From JAJRTA01 sp965603125 (GTDB taxonomy: Bacteria > Zixibacteria > MSB-5A5 > GN15 > FEB-12): DNA of 64,000 nt. How positions within the stretch are numbered: position 1 is the first letter of the stretch; every line of letters starts with the position of its first letter. Below are positions 59,961-64,000 of this stretch, one piece after another. The position numbers and the translations under genes were made by a program. The stretch spans positions 62,001 to 126,000 of the forward strand of contig CBFDBU010000007.1 in the NCBI GenBank assembly GCA_965603125.1. Direction: 5' to 3'. The notes beneath the pieces were generated by a model. It did no database searches. It saw only the letters and a program-made list of their open reading frames with translations, and had not been told where the DNA came from.

Positions 59961-60866
59961 CTACGGACACGGCGACGGTTCAGGACCCTCGTTGAACATG
60001 AACTCCACCAGGTAAACCAGGTCGGCGATGTCAATCAGTTCGGCTCCGTCGCCGTTGACGTCCGCCTCCGCATGGCAAGCTGGCTGTGGGCCGTCTGCAA
60101 ACATGTATTCTACCAGGTAAACCAGGTCACCTATGTCGATGGGCAGCGCGCCCGAGTGGTTGATATCCCCCCGAAATACGCAGCAGCCGGACGTGTACTG
60201 CACGGTAAGGATAGAAGAGTGCGGGCTCAACTGCCCGGATGCGTCTTCGGCGATCATCAGGTACTGGTAGCTGTGCGCCTCGTCGGAGTCGGTGCCCACG
60301 AAGATACTGTCGGCCACTCCGGGATTGGCGGGAGATCCGTCGGGAGCATCGATCCTGAAAAAGGAGCCGGCCGAAGGCACCACCCGGCGGTAGATGTGGA
60401 AGGTCAGCCCAGCTACGCCGTTCCATCTCAGCACGATCGGGGAACCGGTTACAGCATCGCCGGTCAGGCCGGTGGGAGGCGGCGGCCAGGCAACCGGGGC
60501 CAGGGCGACGTCTTCGCGCTCAAACGAATTGTCCGGCACTAACTCGGACAGGACGTGTCCCTCTCCCCGGACGGAACTGAAGAAATGGAAATCATACTCA
60601 TCTCCGGGCGCTTCCCCCTGGAAGTTCTGGAAGTCGTCATACCAGAAGCCGGCTTCGTACCCGGCGCCGATAGCCCCCTCGATCCTTATTTCGTCGTCGG
60701 TATCGGACAGATAGCCAAAGAAGCTGATCTCGGAGTCTGCCGGGACAGTATGATCGGAATTGGCTATGGCGCCATAGATGGAGCCCTGGGCGAAGACGGA
60801 ACCGGAACACGGGAGAGCGATAAGAATCGCTGAGGCGATAAATCCTTGTAAGACACGTTTGACCAT
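59961..60866 (-). CDS. Secreted dockerin protein of unknown function
   Basis: A 301-residue exported protein. The signal peptide (LQGFIASAILIALPCSGSVFAQ) is followed by a short beta domain (SIYGAIANSDHTVPADSEISFFGYL), a fibronectin-type-III-like segment (PPPTGLTGDAVTGSPIVLRWNGVAGLTFHIYRR) and two dockerin-like repeats (PIDIGDLVYLVEYMF, LIDIADLVYLVEFMF) near the end. No catalytic motif is visible, so it may be a bound cargo or binding module. I chose the ATG at 60866; GTG at 60878 in the same frame is the alternative. Confidence 0.8.
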   Translation of the reverse strand: MVKRVLQGFIASAILIALPCSGSVFAQGSIYGAIANSDHTVPADSEISFFGYLSDTDDEIRIEGAIGAGYEAGFWYDDFQNFQGEAPGDEYDFHFFSSVRGEGHVLSELVPDNSFEREDVALAPVAWPPPPTGLTGDAVTGSPIVLRWNGVAGLTFHIYRRVVPSAGSFFRIDAPDGSPANPGVADSIFVGTDSDEAHSYQYLMIAEDASGQLSPHSSILTVQYTSGCCVFRGDINHSGALPIDIGDLVYLVEYMFADGPQPACHAEADVNGDGAELIDIADLVYLVEFMFNEGPEPSPCP

Positions 60867-61278
60867 CGTGTCATTCACCTGAGGGACAAGACTAGGCGTC
60901 TCAAATGAAATACTTAAAGTTGTCTCTTCGTCTACATTCTACTTCGGTACAACAGACACCGGCTTGAATCCGTGATGGGTAATCATGCAAGACCGAAACG
61001 CAACCGGCTCTACTCTGGTTAAGATAAACGATTGTGACTGTGAAGTCAATATTTAACTACCTCCGGTGGTAGGATCGTCATGCCGTTACCGGGAATCCGG
61101 AGCGCGGGACGACTGCTCACATCGCGGTCATGCGACTCTGCAAGAGCCCACCGCCGGTCGGGTCGGCTTTCTCGGCTGACTTGACATGCCGACCTGAAGG
61201 CGTTACATAAGCGTTTATCGGAACCGGATTGAACTGGAACGGCCGCAGCCGGCCAATTTCACGTGAGGAGTTCTCCGC
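60867..61278. other. Intergenic region between divergent genes
   Basis: It holds the minus-strand promoter of the dockerin gene at 61021-61049. The rest, including the stretch just before the SpoU gene, shows no gene or repeat. Confidence 0.5.
61021..61049 (-). promoter_or_regulatory. Promoter for the dockerin gene
   Basis: On the minus strand TTGACT, a 17-bp spacer and TATCTT; the leader to the ATG is about 150 nt. The -10 box is the same as that of the TSP3/dockerin gene. Confidence 0.6.
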
Positions 61279-61863
61279 TTGGGAAAGAGACCGAGATCGC
61301 GCTCGGGCCGCACTCACGGCCACACCGATCGCCGTATCGACGCCGGCGTCAGAGCGGAAGAAGAGTTGTTCGCTATCCTTGAGGGGATAGTCGGGGAGCC
61401 GTTTCTGTTGATTCTGGACGGTATTCAGGATCCCCACAATCTCGGCGCTTGTTTGCGCTCGGCTGATGCCGCCGGCGTCCACTGTGTAGTGGCGCCGAAG
61501 GACCGCTCGGTCTCGCTCACCGACACCGTTCGCACCATCGCCTGCGGGGCGGCGGAATCCGTGCCGTTTGTGCAGGTTACTAACCTGGTGCGGGTTATGA
61601 AGCAACTGCAGGATGCCGGCCTTTGGATGGTGGGGACCGCGGACAGCGCAGGTTCCACTATCTACGATACTGATCTGACAGGCCCTCTCGGTGTGGTAAT
61701 GGGCGCCGAGGGCAAAGGATTGCGCAGGCTCACGCAGGAATGCTGCGACTTCCTGGCGCGGATTCCCATGGCCGGGAGGGTGGAATGCCTCAACGTCTCA
61801 GTGGCTACGGGGGTCTGCCTGTTCGAGGCAGTTCGTCAACGACTTGTCTCACACGGCAAGTAA
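61279..61863 (+). CDS. SpoU-family RNA 2'-O-methyltransferase (RlmB-like, short)
   Basis: A SPOUT methyltransferase that would methylate a ribose in rRNA or tRNA with S-adenosylmethionine. The knot motifs are ILDGIQDPHNLGACLRSADAAG near the N terminus, VVMGAEGKGLRRL, and IPMAGRVECLNVSVATGVCLFEA at the C terminus. RlmB (G2251 of 23S rRNA) is the closest match in wording, but this chain has 194 residues and lacks most of the N-terminal L30e-like substrate domain of RlmB (about 245 residues). TTG is the start, with TGAGGAG 8 nt before it. Confidence 0.88.
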   Translation: MGKRPRSRSGRTHGHTDRRIDAGVRAEEELFAILEGIVGEPFLLILDGIQDPHNLGACLRSADAAGVHCVVAPKDRSVSLTDTVRTIACGAAESVPFVQVTNLVRVMKQLQDAGLWMVGTADSAGSTIYDTDLTGPLGVVMGAEGKGLRRLTQECCDFLARIPMAGRVECLNVSVATGVCLFEAVRQRLVSHGK

Positions 61864-61894
61864 CATGCTCCTCAGCCCCCCGCCAGCGTTTTTC

Positions 61895-61923
61895 TTGACA
61901 GATTACAGCCGCGGGCTTATAAT
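61895..61923 (+). promoter_or_regulatory. Perfect consensus sigma70 promoter of tRNA-Thr
   Basis: TTGACA (61895-61900), a 17-bp spacer and TATAAT (61918-61923), identical to the Escherichia consensus. The start point would be about 20 bp before the tRNA. Confidence 0.92.
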
Positions 61924-61949
61924 GCCGAACGGGTGAATAGGTGATAAAA

Positions 61950-62022
61950 GCCACCGTAGCTCAGTTGGCAGAGCAATTGATTCGTAATCAATAGGTCAGC
62001 GGTTCGACCCCGCTCGGTGGCT
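61950..62022 (+). tRNA. tRNA-Thr (anticodon CGT)
   Basis: The cloverleaf is complete: acceptor stem GCCACCG / CGGTGGC, D arm GCTC / GAGC, anticodon stem ATTGA / TCAAT around the loop TTCGTAA, so the anticodon is CGT (61983-61985) reading ACG, and a T arm AGCGG-TTCGACC-CCGCT. The discriminator base is T. The 3' CCA is not encoded and must be added by the CCA enzyme. It is transcribed from the consensus promoter just upstream. Confidence 0.96.
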
Positions 62023-62442
62023 TGAATGTCTTCGTTGCCACGATACTACCCTGATACAGTACAGTATGATATTGAGATGACTTCACTATTGTATGGCGCA
62101 GATGCGAGTCCAGTTGTCGGCTCGGTCACTGGCGCGACCACATGTAAAGCTTCAAGTGACGCCGCTAATCCCGCCTGATACCTTGTATTAGAGGGTACTG
62201 TTGATCTATGCACGCGGCATCGACTATGGCAGTTTCGGCAGTATCACAACAAGGCACATGTTACCTTTTTCACAATCTGGCCCGATTTCGATTGGATTCG
62301 CATCTCCATGATGTTATTATGATAATGGAACGGTAGAAACAGCGTTGGCGGTCAGGACGGACGTTGCCGAATACCGGCTGTTGTTGTGGATTTCTGGCGT
62401 TGATTGCCATCCGGAGTTGGAATACAGGGAAAGGATGTCGTC
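62023..62442. other. Intergenic region before the aminotransferase gene
   Basis: Nothing coding is seen. The tRNA has no obvious terminator here. A promoter candidate for the aminotransferase lies at its right end (separate entry). Confidence 0.45.
62292..62320 (+). promoter_or_regulatory. Promoter candidate for the aminotransferase gene
   Basis: TTGGAT, a 17-bp spacer and TATTAT, with a leader of about 115 nt to the ATG. Confidence 0.5.
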
Positions 62443-63648
62443 ATGGCAATAGTTGAACACAGTGTCAATACGGAGAAGTGGCCCATTGCACCACACGTCG
62501 TTGACCTGGAAGCTTCCATAATCAGAGAGATTCTGAAAATATCATCGCAACCTGGTGTAGTCTCTTTTGCGGGCGGTCTTCCGGCGCCGGAATTGTTCCC
62601 ACTGGACGACCTGCGGCAGGCAATGGAAGACTCGTTGAAAAAGTACAAGGACGCCTGTGTGCAGTATTCGCTGTCCAGAGGTATCGTGCCGCTGCGCGAG
62701 TTGGTGGCAGAGCGGGCTACCAAGCGTGGAACGGCCACTGACGTGGATAACCTGCTAATCACTTCCGGTGGCCAGCAGGCGATTGAACTGATCGGCCGCG
62801 CCTTTATCGCCCCTGGCGACTACATAATCACCGAGAACCCGACCTACGTCGGCGCCCTGCAGGCCTTCAACATCTACCAGGCGCGCTATGCACCAGTGGA
62901 AATGGATGACGAAGGGTTGATTGTTGATCTGGTCGAAGAGAATATCCGCAAGTTTAGACCCAAACTGATCTACACCATTTCCAACTTCCAGAACCCGACC
63001 GGGATCACCATGTCCCGCGCGCGTCGTGAAGCGCTTATTGACATAGCCAACAAGTATGATATTCCCATTGTCGACGACAATCCATACGGTGATATCAGGT
63101 TCGCCGGAAAGGCGCAACCGACTTTGAAATCGATTGGCGGGGATACGGTTATTGCCGTACGTACATTTTCCAAGGTGATTGCTCCCGGCCTCCGTATCGG
63201 CTGGATGAACGGACCCAGGAATTTCATCCCGCATATCGAGAAGATCAAACAATGTGTCGACCTGCACACAAATACTCTGTGCCAGTATATGATCTACGAG
63301 TTTGTCAGCGCCGGTAAGCTGGAGCCGCACATCGAGAAAATAAAGGTCGACTACAGGACCAAGCGTAACCTAATGCTTGAGACGATGCGCAAGACTTTCC
63401 CCGCAGGCGTGAAGTGGACCGAACCGGAGGGAGGTCTGTTCCTGTGGGTGGAGCTTCCGCAGCACATGTCCGCGAAGGATTTGTTGCCAAAGGCGGTTGA
63501 GATGAAGGTGGCCTATGTCTACGGCCAGCCGTTCCACCCGGACGGACGGGGCGTAAACACGCTGCGATTGAATTTTTCCAACGCCACCCTCGAGAACATC
63601 GAGAAAGGAACCGCCAGACTGGGAAAAGTGATTAGCGAGAACATGTAG
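62443..63648 (+). CDS. PLP-dependent aminotransferase (class I/II, LysN/AadR-like)
   Basis: A 401-residue pyridoxal-phosphate enzyme of fold type I. It contains VSFAGGLPAPELFP at the N terminus, TSGGQQAIELIGRAF, YTISNFQNPTGIT, VDDNPYGDIRF and the Schiff-base Lys K244 in TFSKVIAPGLRIGW, then GLFLWVELP. The wording is that of 2-aminoadipate/branched-chain aminotransferases such as LysN and of MocR-type C-terminal halves, here without a DNA-binding domain. The substrate is unknown. dapF begins 135 bp downstream after a terminator, so a joint role in lysine synthesis is suggestive only. The ATG at 62443 is the family start; the longer frame is not conserved. Confidence 0.93.
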   Translation: MAIVEHSVNTEKWPIAPHVVDLEASIIREILKISSQPGVVSFAGGLPAPELFPLDDLRQAMEDSLKKYKDACVQYSLSRGIVPLRELVAERATKRGTATDVDNLLITSGGQQAIELIGRAFIAPGDYIITENPTYVGALQAFNIYQARYAPVEMDDEGLIVDLVEENIRKFRPKLIYTISNFQNPTGITMSRARREALIDIANKYDIPIVDDNPYGDIRFAGKAQPTLKSIGGDTVIAVRTFSKVIAPGLRIGWMNGPRNFIPHIEKIKQCVDLHTNTLCQYMIYEFVSAGKLEPHIEKIKVDYRTKRNLMLETMRKTFPAGVKWTEPEGGLFLWVELPQHMSAKDLLPKAVEMKVAYVYGQPFHPDGRGVNTLRLNFSNATLENIEKGTARLGKVISENM

Positions 63649-63720
63649 CCGATCGTATCCGGCCGGTTGACTGTGGACAGTCCTTCCTGGCGCTGTTCGC
63701 GGAATCGATATCCTGAAGGG

Positions 63721-63750
63721 CAGCCCGCATCCGGCGGGCTGTTTTTATTT
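63721..63750 (+). terminator. Rho-independent terminator
   Basis: Stem CAGCCCGC / GCGGGCTG with loop ATCCG, then TTTTTATTT. It ends the aminotransferase transcript. Confidence 0.9.
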
Positions 63751-63783
63751 GAACGCGGGGTGGGTATATGCTATCAAGGCTTT

Positions 63784-64000
63784 GTGAGAATCGCATTTGC
63801 CAAGTATCATGCCCTGTTCAACGACTTCATTGTCATCGAGAGTCATCGCAGACGACTGTCTCGAGTGAACCTTTCGGAGCTGGCGGCGGCAATATGTGAC
63901 CGGCGGCCCGGGGTCGGAGCCGATGGTATTCTCTATCTAGCAAGTGGCCCGCGAGGCGATGTCATTGATATCTACAACGCCGACGGCAGTTGGGCGGAGA
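63784..64000 (+). CDS. dapF: Diaminopimelate epimerase DapF (partial, N-terminal part)
   Basis: The first 72 residues of an enzyme that converts LL- to meso-diaminopimelate for lysine and peptidoglycan. Visible family motifs are AKYHALFNDFIVIE at the start (family MHGLGNDFVVID), CDRRPGVGADGIL and YNADGSWAE. The catalytic Cys lies beyond the window edge. The start is GTG at 63784 with a weak AAGG; in-frame ATG codons are absent upstream. The protein has FND in place of the usual GND, a small change at a structural Gly. The gene runs off the right edge. Confidence 0.9.
   Translation, partial: MRIAFAKYHALFNDFIVIESHRRRLSRVNLSELAAAICDRRPGVGADGILYLASGPRGDVIDIYNADGSWAE

Overview
The window looks like a chromosome segment of an uncultured bacterium of the FCB superphylum, most like candidate phylum Zixibacteria. 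This is an inference from content, not from a marker gene. Six secreted proteins carry paired dockerin-like modules with the motif DISDLVYLVDYMF, which I associate with Zixibacteria and relatives. Other clues are a bacterial GatDE amidotransferase, a Bacteroidota-like COX24/AURKAIP1 mini-protein, MutL of the endonuclease type, moderately high GC, and good AGGAGG ribosome binding sites. Several clear sigma70-type promoters are visible (TTGACA/TTGACT, 16-17 bp, TATAAT-like), one of them a perfect consensus in front of tRNA-Thr.

Layout. 0-5 kb: signalling genes, with an RsbW-like kinase fused to a membrane SpoIIE phosphatase, a STAS anti-anti-sigma protein, a winged-helix-like protein and a GAF-GGDEF diguanylate cyclase. 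5-10.6 kb: an exopolysaccharide export operon (Wza-like, Wzz-like, TPR, BY-kinase ATPase, DUF3473 deacetylase) without glycosyltransferases. 10.9-19.6 kb: a secreted protein, then LapA-like, LapB-like, SPOR, mutS, mutL and miaA in a tight operon with overlapping start and stop codons. 19.7-25.1 kb: an MltD-like transglycosylase with four LysM, SppA, HU, the COX24-like mini-protein and a three-repeat secreted protein.

25.3-34.2 kb is on the minus strand: a TPR protein, purD-purE, a CHAT-STAND-TPR protein coupled to a small membrane protein, and a secreted caspase/legumain-like protein with PKD and dockerin modules. 34.3-43.8 kb holds an ornithine cyclodeaminase/alanine dehydrogenase gene with a broken copy of part of itself upstream, a TSP3/dockerin protein, an S9 peptidase, a metallophosphoesterase-CBM9 protein and a Cys-rich dockerin protein. 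44.2-48.4 kb: an RRM protein and the gatE-gatD pair. 48.5-53.7 kb: two paralogous C10 peptidases with PKD, cohesin-like and dockerin modules and matching promoters. 53.9-64 kb: a divergent GlpX-like phosphatase, a DUF5684-like membrane protein, a Tc1/mariner-type MITE, an acyl-CoA synthetase, a membrane-anchored reductive-dehalogenase-like iron-sulfur protein, another dockerin protein, a SpoU methyltransferase, tRNA-Thr(CGT), an aminotransferase and the start of dapF.

How it fits together. The first 10 kb reads as a regulated exopolysaccharide unit: partner-switching signalling and c-di-GMP synthesis next to the export machinery. The 11.7-19.6 kb operon joins envelope assembly with DNA mismatch repair and tRNA modification. 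The 31-61 kb part is rich in secreted dockerin proteins, two of which also hold a cohesin-like domain, so an extracellular cohesin-dockerin assembly unrelated to cellulose is a reasonable hypothesis. Housekeeping genes (gatDE, tRNA-Thr, dapF, purDE) are scattered among these accessory genes. No rRNA, CRISPR array, complete insertion sequence or prophage is visible.
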